Translations under genes and position numbers: made by a program
The notes under the pieces: generated by a model
What the model was told of the DNA's origin: nothing
What the model saw: the letters and a program-made list of their open reading frames with translations, nothing else
Database searches by the model: none
Assembly (NCBI GenBank): GCA_002388005.1
Contig: DGLO01000047.1
Coordinates: 48,245-112,244, forward strand
Direction of reading: 5' to 3'
DNA from: Candidatus Neomicrothrix sp. UBA4542
GTDB taxonomy: Bacteria > Actinomycetota > Acidimicrobiia > Acidimicrobiales > Poriferisodalaceae
DNA: 64,000 nt
Shown: positions 26,203 to 34,553 of the stretch, piece by piece
Layout of the letters: each line of letters begins with the position of its first letter
How positions within the stretch are numbered: the stretch's first letter is position 1

Positions 26203-27954
26203 ATGGCCGAGGAATACTTTGCTGGGACGAAGACATCTGATCGTTACCCCATTTGGACCCGGGCCAATGTTGGGGAGGTGTTTCCTGACCCGGTGGCTCT
26301 GTCCACTTTTGACTTTGCGTTCCACAATGAAGATGGAATCCAGATGAGCGAGCAGGGATTTCGTGACGCGTACATCAGAATTGGTGCATTCGAAGAGAGT
26401 GAATTCGACCCCGACAATCCAGTATTTCTAGGTGTTTTCGGAGGTTACACCTACCTCAACGCGTCTTTGATGCGGATCTTCGGTGAACGGGCACCAGGGC
26501 TTTCGGCTCAAGATATCGATGACGCGTTCTTTGGAGTACAACCCGGAATACCGCCCTATGAACAACATCCTGACGACGTCAGCCCCGAGGCTGAAGCCCG
26601 AATAGGCGAGGTGTTTGGATGGGCGCTGACGACCCCCGACCTTCCGGAAGTCTTGGCACAGGAACAGGAAGCGAATGCCTTACGCGATAGCCGGCCCGAC
26701 TTTGCATCAATGGGGGACCATGAGCTCGTCGAATGGGTCGAAGACTTCTTCCGGGATGGCTTCCAAGAGCTTTTCGCCCAACACATATTTATTAGCTTCT
26801 TAACCACTGTTCCGCTGGGCATTGTGTCCGCGGTATGCGAAGCCGTCGGGCGCCCGACTGACGCTATGAAAATTATGGCGGGGTTGGGAGATGTCGAGTC
26901 GGCCGCGCCTTCGATGGCGATGTGGGAACTTGGTCGCCACGCAGCATCTTCGACCAGCGTCTCAGCGGCTTTCGAAACAGGCATCGAGGGCCTCGACGCT
27001 CGTCTGCGAGCCAGTAGCGAGCTTGAGTGCGGCGAATTTGTGGGTGCTTTTGATCAGTTCCTTCGCTCATACGGATCGCGGGGACCTAATGAGTGGGAAA
27101 TGTCGTGTCCAACGTGGGAGACGGACCCTGACTTAGCTTTGGCGGCCATCGACCGCATGCGAGTTTCCCCAGCATCAGCGGCGCCGCAGGGCCACCAGGC
27201 TGATCTCGCCGCGGACCGCGAACGGTTGGTAGCTGAGATTGGCGCGATGCTCGAAGCGGACCCTGAGGCTCAGGGCCAATTCCTGGCCGGGGCACACGGA
27301 GCTTCAGTGTTAATGCCGGGTCGAGAACGAACAAAAACCAACTGTGTGAAATTTATTCAAGAAGCTCGGATGGCCGCTCGCGAGTTTGGTCGACGGATGG
27401 TTGAAAGAGGAATATTCCCTGACGTCTGTAGTTTCGCGATGCTGCGCTTCTCTGAGCAGCACGAGGCCATTGATAATCCTGAGGGATGGCGAGAACTCAT
27501 CGAAGAACGGCAAGCGATTTTCGATACTGCGAGCAGCCGACAGGAACCTTTCGTGATCGTCGGAGAGGCTGCGCCACTTTCGTCGTGGGATCGTCGCGAC
27601 GCCATCACCGCAGAACCAGTGAGTAACGGCGACTCGATTCAGGGTATGCCTGGCTGTCCAGGCGTATCGGAAGGTCGTGCTCGTATCATTTTGGATAGCC
27701 ACGATCCGACGGCACTTGAGCCGGGTGACGTTTTGATCGCTCCGCTTACCGACCCTTCGTGGACGCCGTTATTTGTGCCCGCCGCCGGGGTTGTGGTTGA
27801 TGTCGGTGCTGCTTTGAGTCACGCCATCATTGTGAGTAGAGAACTGGGTATTCCGTGCGTGGTGTCAGCCACTGACGCAACTAAGCGGATCCCCGACGGG
27901 GCGATGATTCGGGTCGATGGAGACACGGGAGTCGTAACTGTGCTTGAGGCCTAG
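26203..27954 (+). CDS. PEP-utilising-enzyme mobile (phosphohistidine) domain protein without ATP-binding domain
   Basis: A 583-residue protein. The last 90 residues form the swivelling phosphohistidine domain of PEP synthase, PPDK and rifampin phosphotransferase: 'MPGCPGVSEGRARIIL', then the catalytic His motif GAALSHAIIVSRELGIP (His about 540). The preceding 480 residues are helical and resemble the substrate-binding/linker domain of actinobacterial proteins of this type; the PPDK_N ATP-grasp domain that would charge the His is absent. ATG 26203 follows AGGAGG at 26190-26195. It stands alone between divergent and convergent genes. The phosphoryl acceptor is unknown. Confidence 0.8.
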   Translation: MAEEYFAGTKTSDRYPIWTRANVGEVFPDPVALSTFDFAFHNEDGIQMSEQGFRDAYIRIGAFEESEFDPDNPVFLGVFGGYTYLNASLMRIFGERAPGLSAQDIDDAFFGVQPGIPPYEQHPDDVSPEAEARIGEVFGWALTTPDLPEVLAQEQEANALRDSRPDFASMGDHELVEWVEDFFRDGFQELFAQHIFISFLTTVPLGIVSAVCEAVGRPTDAMKIMAGLGDVESAAPSMAMWELGRHAASSTSVSAAFETGIEGLDARLRASSELECGEFVGAFDQFLRSYGSRGPNEWEMSCPTWETDPDLALAAIDRMRVSPASAAPQGHQADLAADRERLVAEIGAMLEADPEAQGQFLAGAHGASVLMPGRERTKTNCVKFIQEARMAAREFGRRMVERGIFPDVCSFAMLRFSEQHEAIDNPEGWRELIEERQAIFDTASSRQEPFVIVGEAAPLSSWDRRDAITAEPVSNGDSIQGMPGCPGVSEGRARIILDSHDPTALEPGDVLIAPLTDPSWTPLFVPAAGVVVDVGAALSHAIIVSRELGIPCVVSATDATKRIPDGAMIRVDGDTGVVTVLEA

Positions 27955-27991
27955 AGCCCATAGAGAACCAGTGAAACTGGACTCGCGAGCA

Positions 27992-28816
27992 TCAACTATT
28001 TTCGTCCCATATCGGATCACGTTTTTCGGTGAGCGCTCTTACCCCTTCCCGAAAATCGGGACCGGTCATCGCGTCTTGCAGCAGCTCTTCTGAGTCGAGT
28101 ACCGCCGCGCCGACATCTCGATGTTGGTCCAAGTAGATCTGTCGCTTCGTCATTCGCTGAGCTGACGGTGCGACTCGCATCGCAAGATCTTGAGCGTAGG
28201 CCTGGGCATGAATCAACAAATCCTCGGGTTCGAGGACATCGTTGAAGAGACCCCAGTCTTTTGTTTCACTGGCCAGTACCACTCTGCTGGATATCAAAAG
28301 GTCGTTCGCTCGAGTCAGACCGATCAATCTGGGTAATAGCCAAGAGAGTCCAAATTCTGCCGGCAGGCCAAGGGGCCCGTGGGCGGTCGTCAGTTTGGCG
28401 TCGTTTGCCGCGAATCGCAGATCGCAGTAGCAAGCCAAAACGAATCCGACGCCAGCTGCGGCTCCGTTGACGGCAGCAATGGTCGTCACATTCAAACCGA
28501 ACATGAACGCAAAGTTCTGATCGAATTGAGGTGCAACTCCATATCCGGGATTCGCCAGTTCAGCACCTGTCCCGGCGTCGTAACCGCCTTTTTCGATATG
28601 GCCTTCAAGTGCCTGACTGTCAGCCCCCACACAGAAGTCCTCTCCCATCCCGGTGATCACCACAGTCCGAATTTCAGGGTCAATTTCGGCCCGTTGAAGG
28701 AGATAACGGAGTTCAGTGTGCATCCGGCCAGTCCATGCGTTACGCCGTTGTGGCCGTGAAAGCGTCAATGTTGCCGTTGAGCCCGCAACGTCGAACGTCG
28801 TCGCTTTTAGTTCCAT
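27992..28816 (-). CDS. Enoyl-CoA hydratase/isomerase (crotonase family)
   Basis: A 274-residue crotonase. Oxyanion-hole segments are 'FCVGADSQALEG' (about residue 60) and 'AVNGAAAGVGFVLA' (about residue 115); the second catalytic position is in 'GLPAEFGLSWLLPRLIG' where a Glu is present and the preceding motif lacks the first Glu, typical of hydratase-like and isomerase-like family members. TAGGAGAG precedes ATG 28816. The gene upstream on the same strand is cysQ (14 bases away), so the two are probably co-transcribed. Confidence 0.85.
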   Translation of the reverse strand: MELKATTFDVAGSTATLTLSRPQRRNAWTGRMHTELRYLLQRAEIDPEIRTVVITGMGEDFCVGADSQALEGHIEKGGYDAGTGAELANPGYGVAPQFDQNFAFMFGLNVTTIAAVNGAAAGVGFVLACYCDLRFAANDAKLTTAHGPLGLPAEFGLSWLLPRLIGLTRANDLLISSRVVLASETKDWGLFNDVLEPEDLLIHAQAYAQDLAMRVAPSAQRMTKRQIYLDQHRDVGAAVLDSEELLQDAMTGPDFREGVRALTEKRDPIWDENS

Positions 28817-28830
28817 TCGTCTCTCCTAGA

Positions 28831-29592
28831 TCAACCTTCAATTACGCGACGTAGCGCGGCGAGGGCATCATCGGCAAATTCCGTGCGACATATCAGTAAA
28901 TCTGGAAGCCAAGGATCCTCGTAGTTGTAATCAAGCGGCGAGCCGTCGCAACGACTTGCATGAAGTCCTGCGGCCAACGCAACCGCGGCCGGCGCACAAT
29001 TATCCCACTCGTATTGTCCCCCGCTGTGGGCATAAATATCTGCGTGCCCGAGAACTACGGCCATGGCTTTAGCTCCCGCAGAACCGAGAGCTAGGAGTTC
29101 AGCTCCGATTGCTTCAGCCACGATCATCGCGGCTGCAGGCGGTCGAGAACGGCTAACAACCATCCTTGGTCTTCCATCGTGGGGCGGAGCAAGTTGTGCT
29201 GGCGGGTCAGTAGCAAGGGTTGTGTTGATAGCGGGGAGAGCGACCGCCCCCGCGGTGGGTACCCCGCCTTCGGTCAACGCAACATGCACAGCCCAATCTG
29301 ATCGGCCTTGCTCACCAAATTCTCGTGTTCCATCGAGCGGGTCGACGATCCAGACACGGTCCTTGTCCAGCCGAATCAAATCGTCTTTTCCTTCTTCGGA
29401 AAGAATCCCGTCTTCGGGGAACTCGTCTTCAAGTGCTGCGACGATGAAGCGATGGGCTTCCAAATCGCCCGTATCTTTGACGGTCCAGCTGTCCGCTCCT
29501 TGGGCAAATAATTGTTCCCGAATGTCCAGGAGTAACTGCCCGGCCTCAGTCGCGATTCGGCTTGCAATCACGTGATCGTCGGGGTTGGCCAT
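28831..29592 (-). CDS. cysQ: 3'(2'),5'-bisphosphate nucleotidase CysQ-like
   Basis: Converts 3'-phosphoadenosine 5'-phosphate to AMP, recycling a by-product of sulfate assimilation and sulfo-transfer; inositol-phosphatase activity is also common. The lithium-sensitive phosphatase motifs are all present: 'ILSEEGKDD' (Glu ligand), 'WIVDPLDGTREF' and 'YEWDNCAPAAVALAAG'. ATG 29592 (MANPDDH) follows GGAGAA and gives 253 residues; the longer frame to 29739 would run through the regulatory region of the divergent aap operon and is unlikely. Confidence 0.9.
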   Translation of the reverse strand: MANPDDHVIASRIATEAGQLLLDIREQLFAQGADSWTVKDTGDLEAHRFIVAALEDEFPEDGILSEEGKDDLIRLDKDRVWIVDPLDGTREFGEQGRSDWAVHVALTEGGVPTAGAVALPAINTTLATDPPAQLAPPHDGRPRMVVSRSRPPAAAMIVAEAIGAELLALGSAGAKAMAVVLGHADIYAHSGGQYEWDNCAPAAVALAAGLHASRCDGSPLDYNYEDPWLPDLLICRTEFADDALAALRRVIEG

Positions 29593-29634
29593 GCTTTCTC
29601 CATGTATCGCTAGACATATTTGAGAGGCACTTTG

Positions 29635-29652
29635 GCTAAACAAACGTTTAGC
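29635..29652. promoter_or_regulatory. Inverted repeat GCTAAAC-N4-GTTTAGC between cysQ and aapJ
   Basis: A perfect 7-base inverted repeat (spacer AAAC), 43 bases before the minus-strand cysQ start and about 150 bases before aapJ. It has operator geometry. No regulator gene lies nearby to assign it to. Confidence 0.4.
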
Positions 29653-29679
29653 GGTTAGTGTTCCAGCCCGGTAAGGGGA

Positions 29680-29699
29680 TTGTGACGAAACGATCACAA
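29680..29699. promoter_or_regulatory. CRP/GlxR-like inverted repeat TTGTGA-N8-TCACAA
   Basis: Perfect 6-base arms; the half-sites equal those of CRP and actinobacterial GlxR (TGTGA...TCACA), but the spacer is 8 bases instead of 6, so binding by that family is not assured. It ends 17 bases before the predicted -35 of aapJ, a position suited to an activator. Confidence 0.4.
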
Positions 29700-29716
29700 G
29701 GTGACTGTTTGCCTGT

Positions 29717-29746
29717 TTGACCGTATACCGTGCACGCACTCATAAC
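29717..29746 (+). promoter_or_regulatory. Predicted promoter of aapJ
   Basis: TTGACC (29717-29722), 18-base spacer, CATAAC (29741-29746), a fair match to the housekeeping sigma consensus. It would give a leader of roughly 50 bases that includes the hairpin at 29757-29774. Called from consensus only. Confidence 0.4.
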
Positions 29747-29756
29747 CGAGCAGAAA

Positions 29757-29774
29757 GCCGGTCGCGGGACCGGC
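29757..29774 (+). promoter_or_regulatory. Leader hairpin upstream of aapJ
   Basis: GCCGGTC-gcgg-GACCGGC, perfect 7-base stem with a 4-base loop, 28 bases before ATG 29803 and within the predicted aapJ leader. It could stabilise the 5' end of the abundant binding-protein transcript. Confidence 0.4.
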
Positions 29775-29802
29775 AACCCGCAACAGAGAGGGACTCAAAC
29801 AG

Positions 29803-30924
29803 ATGCGGAAAAAGACCATGTGGCGAATGCTTGCCACACTATTCGCTATCACCCTGGCCGCTTCGGCTTGTGGTGGAAGTGACTCAAGTGGCGACGACAG
29901 CACCGCTTCAGATGCTGGCGCAGCCGAAGAGGAGACTGAGGTAACACTTGCTGCAAGTGGCGAAAGCCTCCTGGACACGATTAAGAGCCGTGGCACCGTT
30001 AACTGTGGTGTATCTGGTTCTGCCGTGGCGTTCTCTGAACTCCAGGCTGACGGCAGCATGGCCGGCTTCGACGCCGACTATTGCCGTGTTGTGGCCGCCG
30101 CTATTCTTGGCGATGCGAACAAAGTGAACTTCGTGTCTTTGACTGCTGCCGAGCGTTTCACGGCAGTTCAGACTGGTGACGTTGATTTACTGATGCGTAA
30201 CACCACCTGGACTCAGAGCCGTGACTCAGAAGTTGGTATGGACTTCGGTCCCACGACCTACTACGACGGCCAGCAGTTGATGGGCCGCGCAAGTGACGGC
30301 TTCTCAGGCTCTTCACAGGTATCGGATGTCGGCGGTTCAGTTATCTGCACCAGCGCTGGTACGACAACTGAGAAGAACATCGCTGACGCTGCAGCTGAAG
30401 CTGGCGTAAGTATCGAACTTCAGACTTTTGAAGACTTCGACACTGTCACCAACAACTTCATCTCAGGCGCATGTGACATCATCACGACTGACGGTTCGGG
30501 TCTTGTCGGCCGAAAGGCTAAGCAACAGCCCGACGGTGAGAACTGGGTAATTTTCCCAGCGACACCAATTTCGAAGGAGCCTCTGGGTCCGACATACGGT
30601 CAGAACGACTCCGCGTTTGCTGACGCGGTCAACTGGGCCGTCTACGCAACCATCATCGCTGATGAAAAGGGCGTGAACTCAGGCAACGTCGACGAGATGC
30701 TGGCCGGAGGTGACACCGAAACCATTCGTCTCTTGGGTGGTGAAGGTGAACTCCAGACTGGAATGGGTCTGCCTGCAGACGCCTTCTACCAGGTCATCAA
30801 GCAGGTCGGTAACTACGACGAGATCTATAGCCGGAGCCTCAACCCAGTTGGGCTGAGTCGTGAAGGGTCGGCGAACGCCGCCTGGACCGCCGGTGGTCTT
30901 GTTTACGCTCCGCCTGCGCGCTGA
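29803..30924 (+). CDS. aapJ: General amino-acid ABC transporter, substrate-binding lipoprotein
   Basis: A 373-residue solute-binding protein of the AapJ/BztA family. It has a signal peptide with lipobox (LAASAC, Cys about 23), then an acidic Ser/Asp/Ala-rich linker and the two-lobed amino-acid-binding fold ('NCGVSGSAVAFSELQADGSMAGFDADYCRVVAAAILGD' region, about residues 67-104; 'MRNTTWTQSRD'). It captures polar L-amino acids outside the membrane for the AapQMP channel and ATPase. ATG 29803 follows AGAGAGGGA. The codon choice is more uniform and C-ending than in neighbours, as expected for a highly expressed gene. A strong hairpin separates it from aapQ. Confidence 0.93.
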   Translation: MRKKTMWRMLATLFAITLAASACGGSDSSGDDSTASDAGAAEEETEVTLAASGESLLDTIKSRGTVNCGVSGSAVAFSELQADGSMAGFDADYCRVVAAAILGDANKVNFVSLTAAERFTAVQTGDVDLLMRNTTWTQSRDSEVGMDFGPTTYYDGQQLMGRASDGFSGSSQVSDVGGSVICTSAGTTTEKNIADAAAEAGVSIELQTFEDFDTVTNNFISGACDIITTDGSGLVGRKAKQQPDGENWVIFPATPISKEPLGPTYGQNDSAFADAVNWAVYATIIADEKGVNSGNVDEMLAGGDTETIRLLGGEGELQTGMGLPADAFYQVIKQVGNYDEIYSRSLNPVGLSREGSANAAWTAGGLVYAPPAR

Positions 30925-30975
30925 TACAACACTGATTTTCGCGGGAGGCGTCTTACGTCGCCCCTATGAAATCTA

Positions 30976-31012
30976 GAAAGGGCTGGAGGTCAAATCGACC
31001 TCCAGCCCTTTC
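30976..31012 (+). terminator. Intra-operon hairpin between aapJ and aapQ
   Basis: Perfect 16-base stem (30976-30991 paired with 30997-31012) with a 5-base loop, lying 52 bases after the aapJ stop and 65 before aapQ. Only a short pyrimidine stretch follows rather than a full T-run. It is best read as a partial terminator or 3'-stabilising structure that raises binding-protein mRNA over permease mRNA, as is common in ABC importer operons. Confidence 0.65.
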
Positions 31013-31077
31013 ATCGCATCTAGGCTAAATACCGTCCACGTTCGAGTTGCCATATTTGTTTGAGAGGTAAACGCTTA

Positions 31078-32604
31078 GTGGCAAGTACCCCACCGCCTTC
31101 AATCCATCACGAACGTCCCCCGTTGTATCGAGATGTGACGGTGGTGAAGTGGGTAGTACAGATCGTCGCCCTGCTTTTGGTCCTCGGCACCCTCTGGTTT
31201 CTCGCTGACCAGGCGGGAGACAACCTGCGAGCTTCGAATGTTCCAACCGATTACGACTTCTTGTCGGTTAACCCTGGGATAGATCTTTCCTCGGGTATCG
31301 ACACCGATCCTGACACCGGGGGTCGCGCCCTGTGGGTTGGCATGGTCAACACGCTGCGTATGGCCGCGGCCGGCATCGCAGTCGCGACGCTTTTGGGAGT
31401 ACTCGTTGGACTATCACGACTTTCCAATAACTGGCTCTTACGGAAATTGGGGACAGTCTTCGTTGAGTCGCTTCGAAACGTCCCGCTTCTAGTTCAGATT
31501 CTGTTCTACGGAGCTGTCTTTGCGAGCTTGGATCGTGTCAGCAAGGACGTAGGGCCAATCAACGGGTGGTTCCATATTTCCAACAAGGGCCTCTCCATGC
31601 CCAGGGTCCACATTGCGGACGGCTTCTACCAGTGGATGATCGTTTTGATCATTGGTCTTGTGTGCGCGAACTTTCTCCGCAAACGACGCGTCGCGCAACA
31701 AGACGTCACCGGATCGGAGACATATCCAATTCTTAGCGCCTTCGGCGTGGTCGTTTTCTTCGGAATCGTGGGCTGGTTTGTCCATCCGATCTTTGGATTT
31801 ATCGGGAGCATCTTCAATGGCGTGGCATCAGTTATTTCCTCAGTGCCTGAAAATATTCTTCAAATACTCATCGCTGTCGTCTCCCTAGGAGCCGGTGCAT
31901 TCTGGATTCGCGGATTTCTAAATAGCAGGCGCACTCCCGCCGGTTTGGCGAAACTGACCGACGACGATTACTTCCGCATGATCTTTGCCGCGGCAGGAGG
32001 AGTCATCGGAGCCCTGTTCTTCTTGGTTCTGTGGCCAGGTTTATCCAGTTGGATTCTTAACTCAGGTAGGGACCTATTCGAAGTTCTGGGTGACAAATTT
32101 GGTAATGGGCGAAGTGGTCGACCCGTAGACGTCGATCTACCTGACATAGTGCAATCCGGAAAATTTCCGAACTACGGCCCATCAGGACTCAACTTTTCAA
32201 TCGGATTCGCAGCCGTCTTCTTCGGTGTTGTGTTCTATACGGCAGCGTTTATTGCGGAGATCGTACGCGGCGGCATACTTGCCGTTCCCAAAGGTCAAAC
32301 CGAAGCAGCTGCCGCATTGGGGCTTCGGCGTTCGACGGCGCTCCGCAGGGTAATAATCCCCCAAGCAGCGAGAGTCATGCTCCCGCCGTTGGGAAATCAG
32401 TACTTGAACCTCACGAAAAACACATCCTTGGCGATTGCGGTCGGGTACAGCGACATAGTCCAGGTTGGACAGACCGTGTACAACCAGACTGGAAAGACGC
32501 TCCCCGTCGTCTCGATATGGATGTTCTTCTACCTGTCGTGTTCGTTGTCGATATCGGTGATTGTCAACTTCTTCAACGTTCGTATGCGAATCGTGGAACG
32601 CTGA
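31078..32604 (+). CDS. aapQ: Amino-acid ABC transporter permease, AapQ type
   Basis: A 508-residue multi-spanning permease. A first membrane helix lies at about residues 19-40; the conserved permease entry 'LWVGMVNTLRMAAAGIAVATLLG' is near residue 85; the C-terminal third carries the EAA loop ('TEAAAALGLRRSTALRRVIIPQA', about residue 405) that contacts AapP, then 'LPPLGNQYLNLTKNTSLA'. A long central insertion (about residues 150-360) with extra hydrophobic helices makes it larger than typical AapQ (about 400). GTG 31078 follows GAGAGG; TTG 31060 is an alternative. The next gene begins 1 base after the stop. Confidence 0.9.
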   Translation: MASTPPPSIHHERPPLYRDVTVVKWVVQIVALLLVLGTLWFLADQAGDNLRASNVPTDYDFLSVNPGIDLSSGIDTDPDTGGRALWVGMVNTLRMAAAGIAVATLLGVLVGLSRLSNNWLLRKLGTVFVESLRNVPLLVQILFYGAVFASLDRVSKDVGPINGWFHISNKGLSMPRVHIADGFYQWMIVLIIGLVCANFLRKRRVAQQDVTGSETYPILSAFGVVVFFGIVGWFVHPIFGFIGSIFNGVASVISSVPENILQILIAVVSLGAGAFWIRGFLNSRRTPAGLAKLTDDDYFRMIFAAAGGVIGALFFLVLWPGLSSWILNSGRDLFEVLGDKFGNGRSGRPVDVDLPDIVQSGKFPNYGPSGLNFSIGFAAVFFGVVFYTAAFIAEIVRGGILAVPKGQTEAAAALGLRRSTALRRVIIPQAARVMLPPLGNQYLNLTKNTSLAIAVGYSDIVQVGQTVYNQTGKTLPVVSIWMFFYLSCSLSISVIVNFFNVRMRIVER

Positions 32605-32605
32605 T

Positions 32606-34513
32606 ATGACAGACATAACGCAAATCTCGACAGGTTCGAATGACGAACTAGATGCGCCCGAAGAAGCCGCCAGTCTTTCTGTGCGGCAATGGCTGCGCAC
32701 AAACCTCTTCTCTAGCTGGACAAACGCGGCCCTGACATTGCTAGGCGGCTTTGCCGGGCTTTTGATGCTGCGAGGTGTCCTCAACTTTGTGTTTAGCGAG
32801 AACCGTGAATGGGATGCGGTTCGCACAAACCTTCGAGCTCTAATGACGCTTTCCTATCCGGAATCACAATACGTGCGTGTGTGGGTGGCGTTGGGTTTCG
32901 TGGTGGGTCTTACGGGCTTGAGCGCTGGCATTTGGGCAAATTGGGGTGGGGTCTCAGTGAAACGAATGTCGACGTGGCTGATGGCTACCGGCGGCCTGAT
33001 CATCCTTTGCGTTTTGGTGCGCGAGCCAAGCGTCTTAATTGATGGCGAAGGCAAAGCACTTCGCGACGTCGAAGGTCTCGTGCGGCGCGAGTCATTCTTG
33101 TCGGCGATGAACGACCGGCTCAGCTGGTGGATCGCCGCCATGCTCTTGTTAGCGATGGGAACAGCGATCTGGAGTCGATACAGCGACCCGATTCGTCGCA
33201 ACGTCCAGGTCCCCGTCACCACCGTGGTGTGTGCTGGCTTGGGTTTAGCAACTCTGACTCTATGGCTAGTGCCTTATGGCCACTATGCCTTTGCTGATGG
33301 CGAATACATCGCCGAGCCAGGGAGCACAGTTGCATTTTCAACAAAAATGCCGTGGACCGTGATGTGGCTACTGTTGGTGACCTTTTTCCTTGCTGCTAGA
33401 AATCTTCGCGAAACGCGGTGGCTCGGCATCGCTAAAGGCGGCAGCAATCTTCTGTGGTTGATCAGCCCGATGACACTGTTTTGGGTAGTACTACGAGATC
33501 CCGACTTGGATTACGCCCACGTGCTTTCCACGGATCTACCGATGGGCGTGGCATTCGGGCTTCTTGGCGGGGTAGCCCTCTGGGCGCTAACTCGTGTCGG
33601 TGTTGGAGAAGGTGGACGATTAACGGCGGTCGCTCTGCTCGGTTTTGCGGTTTTCCATTGGGTGGCAGCGTTCTTTGGTTGGTACCCGATGCTCCAAAAA
33701 GCCAGGATAAGTTTCCTACTCCTGGCTCTAGCTGCTTTGCTCGCACCGAACTTTATTGGGGAGGCAGCAAAACGGCGCCAGTTGATCATTGGCTGGTTGT
33801 CCGCGATGGCGTTGGTCCACTATTTGGCGACCATGATTAACACTCCGTCGACGGTTGAGCTCCAGTCGACGGAGTTCCTAGGCGGTCTGGGGCTAACCCT
33901 TTTCGTAGCTCTTATCGTTGTTCTTCTTTCGTTTCCGCTGGGCGTTCTGCTGGCTTTGGGTCGTACATCTAAGTTCCCGATCTTCAGGATCTTGTCAACG
34001 AGCTATATCGAAGTAATCCGCGGGGTGCCGCTGATCAGTGTGTTGATCTTTTTCTCCGTGATGGTCCCCCTGTTCTTGCCCGACGGCATGGAGCTTGCAG
34101 AACTTGCTGCCGTTCTGACCGGGTACACCCTCTTTTCGGCCGCGTACCTTGCTGAAAACGTGCGAGGAGGTTTGCAATCCGTAACAAAGGGCCAATACGA
34201 GGCGGCTGACGCCATTGGACTGACAGCGGCCCAACGCACTGGTTTCATCGTGCTGCCCCAGGCCCTAAGAGTTTCAATCCCACAGCTTGTGGGTCAGGTC
34301 ATAGCAACTTTCAAAGAGACGTCCCTCCTCGCGATCATTGGCCTTTTTGATTTCCTGAGAGTCGCCAACTCGGTTATTCCGGCTCAAAGTGAATTCATGG
34401 GAGTCAAGCGAGAGGGCATCCTGCTCGTGGCGATGATCTACTTCTTCTTCAACTTCACTATCTCCAAATACAGCCAGCGCGTCGAACGTCGAGTTGGCCT
34501 TGGGGACAGATGA
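32606..34513 (+). CDS. aapM: Amino-acid ABC transporter permease, AapM type, with enlarged N-terminal membrane region
   Basis: A 635-residue permease. The C-terminal 200 residues hold the ABC permease core: 'LTLFVALIVVLLSFPLGVLLALGR', 'YIEVIRGVPLISVLIFFSV' and the EAA loop 'YEAADAIGLTAAQRTGFIVLPQA' (about residue 530). The first 430 residues are mostly additional hydrophobic segments, including 'WLVPYGHYAFADGEYIAEPG'-type extracytoplasmic loops, whereas typical AapM proteins total about 380-400 residues. ATG 32606 is preferred over the upstream frame start at 32561, which lies inside aapQ. Pairs with AapQ to form the channel. Confidence 0.9.
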   Translation: MTDITQISTGSNDELDAPEEAASLSVRQWLRTNLFSSWTNAALTLLGGFAGLLMLRGVLNFVFSENREWDAVRTNLRALMTLSYPESQYVRVWVALGFVVGLTGLSAGIWANWGGVSVKRMSTWLMATGGLIILCVLVREPSVLIDGEGKALRDVEGLVRRESFLSAMNDRLSWWIAAMLLLAMGTAIWSRYSDPIRRNVQVPVTTVVCAGLGLATLTLWLVPYGHYAFADGEYIAEPGSTVAFSTKMPWTVMWLLLVTFFLAARNLRETRWLGIAKGGSNLLWLISPMTLFWVVLRDPDLDYAHVLSTDLPMGVAFGLLGGVALWALTRVGVGEGGRLTAVALLGFAVFHWVAAFFGWYPMLQKARISFLLLALAALLAPNFIGEAAKRRQLIIGWLSAMALVHYLATMINTPSTVELQSTEFLGGLGLTLFVALIVVLLSFPLGVLLALGRTSKFPIFRILSTSYIEVIRGVPLISVLIFFSVMVPLFLPDGMELAELAAVLTGYTLFSAAYLAENVRGGLQSVTKGQYEAADAIGLTAAQRTGFIVLPQALRVSIPQLVGQVIATFKETSLLAIIGLFDFLRVANSVIPAQSEFMGVKREGILLVAMIYFFFNFTISKYSQRVERRVGLGDR

Positions 34514-34553
34514 TGGAACCTTCAACTAACTCTCCGATTGGGAGCAACAATTC

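Noticed and set aside
29063..29575. 170-residue plus-strand frame antisense to cysQ
   Set aside because: Low-complexity Ser/Ala/Pro translation, no ribosome binding site; mirror of a real gene.
32561..32605. Upstream start of aapM inside aapQ
   Set aside because: ATG 32606, one base after the aapQ stop, gives a natural start; the added residues mirror aapQ codons.
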